This document shows positions 25,235 through 32,390 of a stretch of DNA of 64,000 bases, in pieces; within the stretch, counting starts at the first letter, position 1; every line of letters begins with the position of its first letter. Location of the stretch: the NCBI RefSeq assembly GCF_026239655.1, contig NZ_JAPIVO010000001.1:62001-126000 (forward strand), in the 5' to 3' direction. Source of the DNA: Pedobacter sp. MR2016-24. GTDB taxonomy: Bacteria > Bacteroidota > Bacteroidia > Sphingobacteriales > Sphingobacteriaceae. A program made the position numbers and the translations under genes. The notes below the pieces were generated by a model. It was not told the origin of the DNA and made no database searches. It worked only from the letters and a program-made list of their open reading frames with translations.

Positions 25235-25650
25235 TCTGGCTCAAGACCTTTAGTCCGGAAGACCTGAATAACAGGCCTAAAAACCATCTTGGTGCGTTGA
25301 TAGATATACAGTTTACCGAAATCGGCCAAGATTTTCTCACAGCAACGATGCCGGTCGATGAGCGCACGCATCAGCCTGCGGGGATTTTACATGGTGGTGC
25401 TTCAGTAGTATTGGCAGAAACCCTTGGCAGCATTGCCTCCTATATGTGCATAGATCCCGAACGTTATCAGGCAGTCGGCCTAGAGATTAATGCAAATCAC
25501 CTGCGTCCGGTTAAAAGTGGTAGAGTGACCGGCATTTGCAAGCCCCTACACCGGGGAGCAAAAACACATGTCTGGGAAATAAAGATCTACGATGAGAGAG
25601 GTAAAATGAACTGTATTAGTCGGCTGACCGTAGCTGTGCTCCCAAAATAA
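25231..25650 (+). CDS. Hotdog-fold acyl-CoA thioesterase (PaaI/YbdB/MenI-like)
   Basis: 139 residues, a single hotdog domain. The active-site pattern PAGILHGGASVVLAETLGS places the catalytic glutamate on the long helix, as in YbdB/EntH and the menaquinone thioesterase MenI, and the strand ICKPLHRGAKTHVWEIKI is also typical. The substrate may be an aryl-CoA such as 1,4-dihydroxy-2-naphthoyl-CoA, but the sequence alone does not decide. No menaquinone gene is nearby. Translation is coupled to the DinB gene by an ATGA overlap. Confidence 0.9.
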   Translation: MIWLKTFSPEDLNNRPKNHLGALIDIQFTEIGQDFLTATMPVDERTHQPAGILHGGASVVLAETLGSIASYMCIDPERYQAVGLEINANHLRPVKSGRVTGICKPLHRGAKTHVWEIKIYDERGKMNCISRLTVAVLPK

Positions 25651-25655
25651 AGCTT

Positions 25656-26222
25656 TTGGAACATACCCTAAATACCATCAAAAGCATTTACCCTTTACAG
25701 GATAAACACCTCCAACTGCTATACGGGCAGTTGAAAAGAATAGAGGTACCTAAAAACCAGCTTATTTTTCATGCACAAAAAGTAGAACGGTCCTTATATT
25801 TTATTGAGAAAGGTATTGCCAGAGCTTATTTAGACGGCGTGGATAACCGGATCACCTTTTGGTTCGGTATGGAAGGAGATGTCATGTTTTCCTACCATAG
25901 TTATATCAATGGAAAACCCGGATACGAAAATATCGAGTTACTGGAAAACAGTATTCTTTACGAATTAAAAACAGACAGTTTAATCCAATTATATAACAGC
26001 CATACCGAACTGGCCAACTGGGGCCGTAAGCTGGCAGAGCTGGAGCTGATTAAAACGGAAGAGCGTTATATCGCCCGGTTATTTAAATCTGCCTCAGCAA
26101 GATATAAGGAATTACAAGCCTCCTATCCTGCGCTGATCAATAGAATACAATTAGGTCATATTGCTTCTTACCTTGGTGTTACGCAGGTTACACTCAGTAG
26201 AATCCGGTCAGAAAACAAATAA
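25656..26222 (+). CDS. Crp/Fnr family transcriptional regulator
   Basis: 188 residues. The N-terminal cyclic-nucleotide-binding-type beta-roll (about 15-120) includes YFIEKGIARAYLDG and FWFGMEGDVMFSYHSYINGKPG. A C-terminal winged helix-turn-helix has LGHIASYLGVTQVTLSRIRSE (about 165-186). No cysteines for an iron-sulphur cluster are seen, so it is not an oxygen-sensing FNR. The frame has no usable ATG, and the TTG at 25656, five bases after the thioesterase stop, is the likely start. It is followed by an SMR exporter with its own promoter, which it could regulate. Confidence 0.92.
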   Translation: MEHTLNTIKSIYPLQDKHLQLLYGQLKRIEVPKNQLIFHAQKVERSLYFIEKGIARAYLDGVDNRITFWFGMEGDVMFSYHSYINGKPGYENIELLENSILYELKTDSLIQLYNSHTELANWGRKLAELELIKTEERYIARLFKSASARYKELQASYPALINRIQLGHIASYLGVTQVTLSRIRSENK

Positions 26223-26247
26223 TGTTCTCTTTTTAACATTTGTAAAA

Positions 26248-26276
26248 TTTGAGCCGGATTTCAACTGCTAGCTTTG
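26248..26276 (+). promoter_or_regulatory. Promoter of the SMR exporter
   Basis: TTTG at 26248-26251, a 17-bp spacer and TAGCTTTG at 26269-26276 match the -33/-7 pattern. The position supports the ATG at 26294 over the longer open frame that would begin inside the promoter. Confidence 0.7.
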
Positions 26277-26293
26277 CAGGAAATATTTACATT

Positions 26294-26620
26294 ATGAACT
26301 GGATCTTATTAATTATCGCGGGGCTGTTTGAAGTCGGTTTTACCACCTGTTTAAAGCTCTCTGATAACTTTACCAACCTAAGGTGGACAGCAGGTTTCCT
26401 TGCGGCCATATTGCTCAGCTTTTTCTTTTTAAATAAAGCGATACAAACCCTGCCAATGGGTACTGCCTACGCAGTGTGGACCGGGATCGGTGCTGTAGGC
26501 ACAGTGATTGTAGGAATTGCTTATTTCAATGAACCGGCAAACTTCTGGAGGCTATTTTTCATCGCCACGCTGATCGCATCCATACTTGGATTAAAGTTTT
26601 TTGCGGGGTCTGCACATTAA
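26294..26620 (+). CDS. Small multidrug resistance (SMR) exporter, SugE/Gdx-like
   Basis: 108 residues in four transmembrane helices. It starts MNWILLIIAGLFEVGF. The essential proton/substrate glutamate is Glu13, and the Gdx-type signature LPMGTAYAVWTGIGAVG is present in helix 3. SMR proteins work as antiparallel dimers in the inner membrane and exchange protons for guanidinium (Gdx/SugE) or quaternary ammonium cations. From memory of Gdx-Clo, Ser42 is kept but the substrate-pocket Trp16 is Phe here, so the substrate is uncertain. A promoter lies upstream and a terminator directly after it, so it is probably expressed alone. I see no guanidine riboswitch. Confidence 0.9.
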   Translation: MNWILLIIAGLFEVGFTTCLKLSDNFTNLRWTAGFLAAILLSFFFLNKAIQTLPMGTAYAVWTGIGAVGTVIVGIAYFNEPANFWRLFFIATLIASILGLKFFAGSAH

Positions 26621-26627
26621 AATAAAG

Positions 26628-26661
26628 ATGCCATCCCCGAAATCACGAAGATGGCATTTTT
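26628..26661 (+). terminator. Terminator after the SMR gene
   Basis: ATGCCATC (26628-26635) pairs with GATGGCAT (26650-26657) around a 14-base loop and is followed by TTTT. It lies 7 bases after the stop and before the convergent DUF2911 gene. Confidence 0.8.
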
Positions 26662-26676
26662 GTATATTTTGAAGGC

Positions 26677-27240
26677 TTATTTAATGGTAACAGGAACTTC
26701 AACAGAAGTTTTGTCCCATCCAATAATCAGATTTGCACCTGATGCCATCGGAGTAAATGTAATAGATAATGATTCCAACGCGGTAGCTAATGGTTTAACT
26801 GGCACTTCTATCCTAACCACATCCTTTTTCTCATCATAAGTATAGGCTCCCCATCTATCAGTCTGCTTGTTGATAATGATCACCCATTTATCCTGATTTG
26901 GAATCGCGAACAAGCTATATGTGCCCACTGCTATGTTTTTACCACCAATTACAACCGGTTTAAAAAACTTAATTTCTGTACTTTCATTAGCTCCCACTCT
27001 CCATACTTCTCCAAAAGCGGCCAAAGTGCCGAAAACTGTACGTCCTTTTGCAGAAGGTCTTGAATAGAGAACTTTAATCAAAGGAGCTGAATCTTCTCCT
27101 TTTTTGACTTTTACAGCATTTAAAGGATAATAAGCGATATCAGCCGGACTGGAATCCAGGGATGGGAATTTTACTTCCTGTGCGCTGACAGCAAAGCCAA
27201 ACAGCACGAAAAGAACAACCAGGTTGAATTTTCTGTACAT
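26677..27240 (-). CDS. DUF2911 family secreted protein
   Basis: 187 residues with a signal peptide (about 1-20, ending VSAQ). The body carries the DUF2911 pattern: SPADIAYYPL, VLYSRPSAKGRTVFG, WRVGANESTEIKF, GTYSLFAIPNQDKWVIIIN and a final strand with TFTPMASGANLIIGWD. DUF2911 proteins are periplasmic or secreted beta-sandwich proteins of Bacteroidota with unknown function. The gene lies 3 bases after a small membrane-protein gene, so they form a two-gene operon. Confidence 0.92.
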   Translation of the reverse strand: MYRKFNLVVLFVLFGFAVSAQEVKFPSLDSSPADIAYYPLNAVKVKKGEDSAPLIKVLYSRPSAKGRTVFGTLAAFGEVWRVGANESTEIKFFKPVVIGGKNIAVGTYSLFAIPNQDKWVIIINKQTDRWGAYTYDEKKDVVRIEVPVKPLATALESLSITFTPMASGANLIIGWDKTSVEVPVTIK

Positions 27241-27243
27241 CTT

Positions 27244-27426
27244 CTAGTATTTACGTCCTTTAACGATCGCATTTACAAATATCACAGATCCGATCCAGCC
27301 TAAAATTCCACCAAAAATAGACCACAGGAAACCACCTGAAATTACAGCAGCTGTTAAAATTCCAAAAACCAGACCTATTACATAATAAACCCAGTCAAAG
27401 CTTGTGTTGTTTTCTTCTTTAATCAT
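27244..27426 (-). CDS. Small two-helix membrane protein
   Basis: 60 residues. Two hydrophobic, glycine-rich helices (about 13-32 and 34-52: VIGLVFGILTAAVISGGF and GILGWIGSVIFVNAIV) are separated by a short turn, with a basic C-terminus (KGRKY). This looks like a GlsB/YeaQ-type or similar small inner-membrane protein, but no specific family is certain. It has its own -7 element 20 bases upstream and lies 3 bases before the DUF2911 gene. Confidence 0.75.
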   Translation of the reverse strand: MIKEENNTSFDWVYYVIGLVFGILTAAVISGGFLWSIFGGILGWIGSVIFVNAIVKGRKY

Positions 27427-27445
27427 TTTGAATATTCTTATGTGC

Positions 27446-27453
27446 CAAAGGTA
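27446..27453 (-). promoter_or_regulatory. -7 element of the small membrane protein/DUF2911 operon
   Basis: On the minus strand this reads TACCTTTG, an exact TAnnTTTG match, 19 bases before the ATG at 27426. No clear TTTG lies at -33. Confidence 0.6.
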
Positions 27454-27531
27454 TTGATTTATTTTAAATATGGAACATAGAATCTATTGTCAACCTACTG
27501 TCAATTATCTTTCTAATGCGGTTCTAATCTA

Positions 27532-27560
27532 AAAACTAATCAATCGATTGATTAGTTTTG
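27532..27560 (+). promoter_or_regulatory. Perfect 28-bp palindromic operator overlapping the tetR promoter
   Basis: AAAACTAATCAATC (27532-27545) is followed directly by its exact reverse complement (27546-27559). The right arm overlaps TAGTTTTG (27553-27560), an exact -7 element, 16 bases before the tetR ATG. A dimeric repressor bound here would block the promoter. The obvious candidate is the TetR protein encoded next, controlling itself and the efflux genes. Confidence 0.88.
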
Positions 27561-27576
27561 TGCTATCAAATCAATT

Positions 27577-28197
27577 ATGGAAAAGCCAGACAAGAAAGCA
27601 AACATATTATCAGCCGCAGAAACGTTATTCTCCGAGCTGGGATATGAAGGTACATCTACCAGGCAAATCGCAAAAGAATCAGGTGCCAACATGTCTATGA
27701 TCAACTATTATTTTGGATCTAAAGAAGGTGTGTTTCTGGAAATTATGAACCAGAGACTGCAGGAGTTCAATGTGCAGCTGACCAGCATCAATGAAGAGCG
27801 CATTTCCTCAATGGAAAAGCTCATGCAGATTATAGAATCCTATACCAGGCGTATATTGAATAATATCTCGTTTCATAAAATGATGCACCGCGAACTCTCA
27901 TTGGCACAGCGCCCTGAAATGTTCTGTAAATTAAAAGATGCGATGTCCCTGAATCTGAATGTAATAGAACAGATCATTAATGAAGGAATTGCAGAGGGAA
28001 GTTTCAAACCTATCGATATCCGGATGCTGATTGCTTCAATTATGGGAACGATTACTAATGTAGCTACAATGCCCTCTAAAATAACCCGAGGCTCAGTTTT
28101 AGATATTACCATCCCCGAGGACAGGGAAGTATTAACCCAACGCCTTATCCTTCACCTCAAAGATTTGGTTACCACGTATATAACACCCCAAAAATGA
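27577..28197 (+). CDS. TetR family repressor of the adjacent efflux operon
   Basis: 206 residues. The N-terminal TetR DNA-binding domain (about 8-55) has ILSAAETLFSELGYEGTSTRQIAKESGANMSMINYYFGSKEG, a textbook TetR helix-turn-helix. The C-terminal ligand-binding part is helical and not specific enough to name an inducer. It is the first gene of tetR-tolC-emrA-emrB and overlaps tolC by 4 bases (ATGA). The 28-bp palindrome over its promoter indicates autoregulation and drug-induced release, as known for many TetR-controlled pumps. Confidence 0.95.
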   Translation: MEKPDKKANILSAAETLFSELGYEGTSTRQIAKESGANMSMINYYFGSKEGVFLEIMNQRLQEFNVQLTSINEERISSMEKLMQIIESYTRRILNNISFHKMMHRELSLAQRPEMFCKLKDAMSLNLNVIEQIINEGIAEGSFKPIDIRMLIASIMGTITNVATMPSKITRGSVLDITIPEDREVLTQRLILHLKDLVTTYITPQK

Positions 28198-29510
28198 TAC
28201 ACAGAACAATTAAAATGAGCTGCTTCGTGCTCTTACTGCCAGGCATGCTCTTTGCGCAGAATGTGAAGAAGTTAACACTTCAGGAAGCAATCCAGCTTGG
28301 CGTAGAAAACAGCAAAAATTTAAAGCTCTCTCAGAACAAAATTGATGAAGCAATGGCAAGGCTGGAAGTTATTAAAGACAATGCACTGCCGACTGCAAAA
28401 GCCAGCTTAATTTATAACCACGCAGAGATACCTACCAATCAGTTGATTATAGGAGATGCAAGCCCTTTATTCTTACCTAAACGCGCTGATGCATATCTGG
28501 CGACCGCAGCAGTAGAGCAACTGGTTTATGGTGGTGGAAAATTAAGATATGCAAAAGAGTCTACGCGACTTCTTTCTGATGTAGCCAGACTGGATGCAGA
28601 TCAAAGCAAAGAAGAAGTAAGTTATGCCGTCATCAATACTTACTATGCTTTATATAAAGTAGCACAAAGTAAAAAAGTAGTGGCCCAGAATCTGGCTTCT
28701 ATCGCAAGCCAGTTAAAACAGGCACAACGCTTCTTTGAACAAGGCATAGTGACTAAAAATGATGTATTAAGATTTCAATTACAACAGGCAAATATTACGC
28801 TGACAGATCTGGAAATTGAAAGCAATCGTAAAGTAGTTAATTACAACCTTGATATATTATTAGGCTTATCAGAAGATACCGAAGTAGAAATTACCGATCC
28901 TGCAGGTGAAGGAATGGGCGTCGCACCATTAAGCAACTACATGGAGATGGCAATGGCAAACCGTCAGGAATTAAAAGGTCTTGATTTGAGAAATAAAGTA
29001 GCTGAGCTGGATATTAAATCCGTTAAAGCGAATACTTTACCAACCGTTGGGGTGGGTGCAAATGTATACTATATTAATCCAAGTGGCAGTTTTATCCCTC
29101 CTACTCACCAGTACATCGTACCAATGACTTTGGGAGCAACTTTATCCTGGAATATAGGTACGCTGTGGACCAACAAAAACAAGGTAACCGAAGCCAGGGT
29201 TCAACAAAGGAATGTAGTGATCCAGAAAGAGATTCTTACGGATAATGTTAAAACTGATATCAATAAAAACTATCAGAATTACGAAGTAGCCATGAGCAAG
29301 ATCAAAATCCTGGAAACCTCTATTGCACAGGCAACTGAAAATGACAGGTTACTGGAATCAAAATATAAAAACAATGTGGCTTCCGCTATAGACAGGATAG
29401 ATGCAGAAACACTTTTATACCAATCAAAAATTAATCTGGAAATAGCAAAAGCCGATGCCGGCATTGCCTATTACACCTTATTAAAATCAACAGGAAAAAT
29501 TTCTCAATAA
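28194..29510 (+). CDS. TolC-type outer membrane efflux protein
   Basis: 438 residues with a signal peptide (about 1-22, ending LFAQ). Two internal homologous halves show the OEP pattern: LTLQEAIQLGVENSKNLKL at the start, long helices with heptad spacing, and a second repeat from about 225 (YMEMAMANRQELKGLDL). It forms the outer-membrane channel of a tripartite pump with the EmrA and EmrB proteins encoded next (21 and 4 bases between the later genes). No lipobox was seen. Confidence 0.94.
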   Translation: MIHRTIKMSCFVLLLPGMLFAQNVKKLTLQEAIQLGVENSKNLKLSQNKIDEAMARLEVIKDNALPTAKASLIYNHAEIPTNQLIIGDASPLFLPKRADAYLATAAVEQLVYGGGKLRYAKESTRLLSDVARLDADQSKEEVSYAVINTYYALYKVAQSKKVVAQNLASIASQLKQAQRFFEQGIVTKNDVLRFQLQQANITLTDLEIESNRKVVNYNLDILLGLSEDTEVEITDPAGEGMGVAPLSNYMEMAMANRQELKGLDLRNKVAELDIKSVKANTLPTVGVGANVYYINPSGSFIPPTHQYIVPMTLGATLSWNIGTLWTNKNKVTEARVQQRNVVIQKEILTDNVKTDINKNYQNYEVAMSKIKILETSIAQATENDRLLESKYKNNVASAIDRIDAETLLYQSKINLEIAKADAGIAYYTLLKSTGKISQ

Positions 29511-29531
29511 GCCCCCTCATAAAAAAATATA

Positions 29532-30596
29532 ATGACAACAGAACCAACAGCAGAAACAACAATTGAAACTAAAAAGAAAAGTAAAATTGTTCCTATAATA
29601 GTACTGGTATTAGTAGTTATAGGCGTCATATTTGGCGTAAAGGAATACATATATTACAGTAAACACGTAGATACTGATGATGCGCAGATAGATGGCGATA
29701 TCAGCCCCGTAGTTGCCCGTGTAGGTGGATATGTAAACGAGATCAAATTTGAAGAGAATACTAAAGTTACTGAAGGCCAGACACTGGTAACGTTAGATGA
29801 CAGAGACTATAAAGTGAAATTAGAGCAGGCAATGGCCGGTCAGAAAGGTGCCAGCGCTGGTGTTGGTGTTTCTCAATCACAGATCATCGCAACTTCAGCA
29901 AACACCAGTACTGCTAAAGCAAATATAGAGTCTGCTAAAGTAAAATTATGGCAGGCACAAAAAGATTACGACCGTTATGCAAATCTGATTAAAGATGGTT
30001 CAATCACTCAGCAGCAATTTGATCAGGCTAAAGCCACAAGAGACGTTGCACAGGCTACATATAACGCATCAAAGGATCAGTATACAGCTGCGCTGAAACA
30101 AGTAGGGACTACACAATCACAATTAGCAGTAAGCAGCAATGGCGTTTCACAACACCAGTCGGACGTAGACTTTGCTAAATTACAATTGTCTTATACCAAC
30201 ATCACCTCCCCGGCTACGGGTATCGTTTCTAAGAAAAGTATTCAGAAAGGTCAGCTGGTACAGGCTGGTCAGTCTTTATTCTCTATTGTAAACGAGAACA
30301 GCTTATACATCACTGCAAACTTCAAAGAAACGCAACTGGAAGAAATCAAAGCCGGATTAAAAGTTAATGTTGAAGTAGATGCTTACCCGGATCAGGAATT
30401 GGAAGGTGAAGTATATAACTTCTCTCCTGTCACAGGTGCTAAAGGTTCATTGCTTCCACCGGATAATGCAACAGGTAACTTCGTTAAAGTTGTACAGCGT
30501 GTACCTGTAAAAATTAAACTTAAGGCCTCAAAAGAAATGCTGGAAAAATTACGTCCGGGTATGAGTGTTAAAGTTTCTGTGATCACAAAAGACTAA
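29532..30596 (+). CDS. emrA: HlyD/EmrA-type membrane fusion protein
   Basis: 354 residues. A short cytosolic N-terminus is followed by one transmembrane helix (about 19-38). The barrel-sandwich (biotinyl-lipoyl) domain includes VDTDDAQIDGDISPVVARVGGYV, a long alpha hairpin spans about 90-215, and the second lipoyl half includes SPATGIVSKKSIQKGQLVQAGQSLF. The C-terminal beta domain contains ITANFKETQLEEIKAGL. It bridges the inner-membrane EmrB pump to TolC. Order and spacing match an emrAB operon. Confidence 0.95.
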   Translation: MTTEPTAETTIETKKKSKIVPIIVLVLVVIGVIFGVKEYIYYSKHVDTDDAQIDGDISPVVARVGGYVNEIKFEENTKVTEGQTLVTLDDRDYKVKLEQAMAGQKGASAGVGVSQSQIIATSANTSTAKANIESAKVKLWQAQKDYDRYANLIKDGSITQQQFDQAKATRDVAQATYNASKDQYTAALKQVGTTQSQLAVSSNGVSQHQSDVDFAKLQLSYTNITSPATGIVSKKSIQKGQLVQAGQSLFSIVNENSLYITANFKETQLEEIKAGLKVNVEVDAYPDQELEGEVYNFSPVTGAKGSLLPPDNATGNFVKVVQRVPVKIKLKASKEMLEKLRPGMSVKVSVITKD

Positions 30597-30600
30597 TAAA

Positions 30601-32148
30601 ATGGCCGAACAAGGTTTAAAAAAATGGGTAATCACGTTTACAGTGATCACAGCTTCATTACTGGAGCTGATTGATACCACTATTGTAAACGTGGCCTTAC
30701 CACAAATTCAGGGTAACCTGGGCGCAACCCTCGAGGATGTGGCCTGGTTATCTACCGGATACGCTGTTGCCAATGTTATTGTCCTTCCTATGTCGGGCTG
30801 GCTGGGTAGCCGTTTCGGACGAAAAAATTATTTCCTCACTTCCATCATTGTCTTCACTATAGCCTCCTTCCTGTGTGGAAATGCAACTACATTAGAAGAA
30901 TTAATTCTTTTTCGTATCCTGCAGGGTATCGCTGGCGGTGGATTGATTTCTACAGCACAGGCTATCTTGATTGAAACCTGGCCCCGGGAAGATATTGGTA
31001 TTGCGACTGCCCTTTTCGGATTAGGTGCGGTTGTGGGACCAACTGTCGGACCAACTATAGGGGGTTATATTCTTGATATCAGTTCATGGCCGTGGATATT
31101 TTATGTAAATATTCCCGTCGGGATTCTCGCTGCCTACTGTACGTATGCCTTTATAAAGGTCACGCCCAAGGATGGACAAGGTAAACCGGTCGACTGGTGG
31201 GGTATTGCCTTACTGGCAATCGCTGTAGGTAGTTTGCAAACCGTACTGGAAAAAGGCGAAAGCGAGGACTGGTTTGCTACACCTTATATCACTGCTTTAA
31301 TGGTAACCTCTGTATTTGGATTGTTGCTGTTTATCTGGCGGGAGATGACAACGGACCATCCGATCGTAAACTTTAAGATTATGCGTCACCGCAGTTTTTC
31401 TGTAGGCCTGGTCACCTCATTCATTTTGGGATTTGGTTTATATGGATCCGTATTCGTGTTTCCGGTGTTCTGTCAGAACCTGTTAGGGTTCTCTGCACTG
31501 CAGACAGGTGAACTCTTATTTCCGGGAGGTTTATGCACTATTGTGATGATGCCATTTATCGGGATTTTCCTTAAAAAGGGTATTCCTGCACAGTTTATGG
31601 CTACTATAGGAATGTTCCTGTTCTTCGTATTCTGTAATATGCTGAGTAAATCTACCCTGGCATCGGGCACATCAGACTTCTTCCTGCCGCTGGTAATCAG
31701 GGGTATAGGGATGGCTCTGCTATTTGTTCCATTAACAACCCTGGCTATTCAGGACCTTAAAGGTGCAGAAGTTGGACAAGGATCAGGATTAAACAATATG
31801 ATGAGACAATTAGGGGGTTCATTTGGTATTGCTGCGTTAACAACACTGATTCACACACGTCAGGGTTTCCACCGCAGTAATCTGCTGACAAACATCAATG
31901 AGTATAATCCTGCTTTTACACAACGTTTCAATGCTTTCATCAATAATTTCATGACCAAGGGTTATTCTTACCTTGACTCAAAAATTATGGCAACCAAAGC
32001 TATTGAAGGTACCGTAATCAAACAATCGCTGCTTTTAACTTATAGCGATGCCTATTGGGTAGCAGGAATGGTCATGTTATGCTCAATTCCATTACTTTAT
32101 CTGCAGAAATTCAAAAAAAATGTGGAGATACCTGCAGATGTACACTAA
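30601..32148 (+). CDS. emrB: DHA2 family multidrug MFS transporter (EmrB-like)
   Basis: 515 residues, 14 predicted transmembrane helices. Helix 1 carries the DHA2 motif LELIDTTIVNVALPQI. Motif A is GSRFGRKNYF, and motif C is in GAVVGPTVGPTIGGYI. It uses the proton gradient to export hydrophobic drugs through EmrA and TolC. It starts 4 bases after emrA and ends at a strong terminator, so the operon is tetR-tolC-emrA-emrB. Confidence 0.96.
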   Translation: MAEQGLKKWVITFTVITASLLELIDTTIVNVALPQIQGNLGATLEDVAWLSTGYAVANVIVLPMSGWLGSRFGRKNYFLTSIIVFTIASFLCGNATTLEELILFRILQGIAGGGLISTAQAILIETWPREDIGIATALFGLGAVVGPTVGPTIGGYILDISSWPWIFYVNIPVGILAAYCTYAFIKVTPKDGQGKPVDWWGIALLAIAVGSLQTVLEKGESEDWFATPYITALMVTSVFGLLLFIWREMTTDHPIVNFKIMRHRSFSVGLVTSFILGFGLYGSVFVFPVFCQNLLGFSALQTGELLFPGGLCTIVMMPFIGIFLKKGIPAQFMATIGMFLFFVFCNMLSKSTLASGTSDFFLPLVIRGIGMALLFVPLTTLAIQDLKGAEVGQGSGLNNMMRQLGGSFGIAALTTLIHTRQGFHRSNLLTNINEYNPAFTQRFNAFINNFMTKGYSYLDSKIMATKAIEGTVIKQSLLLTYSDAYWVAGMVMLCSIPLLYLQKFKKNVEIPADVH

Positions 32149-32166
32149 TCAGGTAAATTAAAGCAC

Positions 32167-32203
32167 AAAAAAAGCCGTTAAGTTCAGAACTTAACGGCTT
32201 TTT
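32167..32203 (+). terminator. Terminator of the efflux operon
   Basis: AGCCGTTAAGTT pairs exactly with AACTTAACGGCT around a 3-base loop and is followed by a T-run. It lies about 20 bases after the emrB stop. Confidence 0.93.
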
Positions 32204-32390
32204 CGTACAAAAAATCATTTGCATCATTTGTCGCTACACAACAAACTGCTTATACCTTTTTAAATGTTGTAAACCTTTATGTCAGCAATTTAAATTTAAT
32301 TACAATCAAACCAAAATAATTTTATTAACATTATTCATTAATGTTAGCATCATTTTTCTTAGCTTATACCCGAAAAAATTATGAATTAAT

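Noticed and set aside
26223..26293. Guanidine riboswitch before the SMR gene
   Set aside because: The region is only about 70 bases, contains the promoter, and shows no conserved guanidine-riboswitch stem.
32326..32346. Short inverted repeat TAACATTA/TAATGTTA upstream of ppc
   Set aside because: Only 8 bases per arm in very AT-rich DNA, which arises easily by chance. Kept as a possible operator but not claimed.
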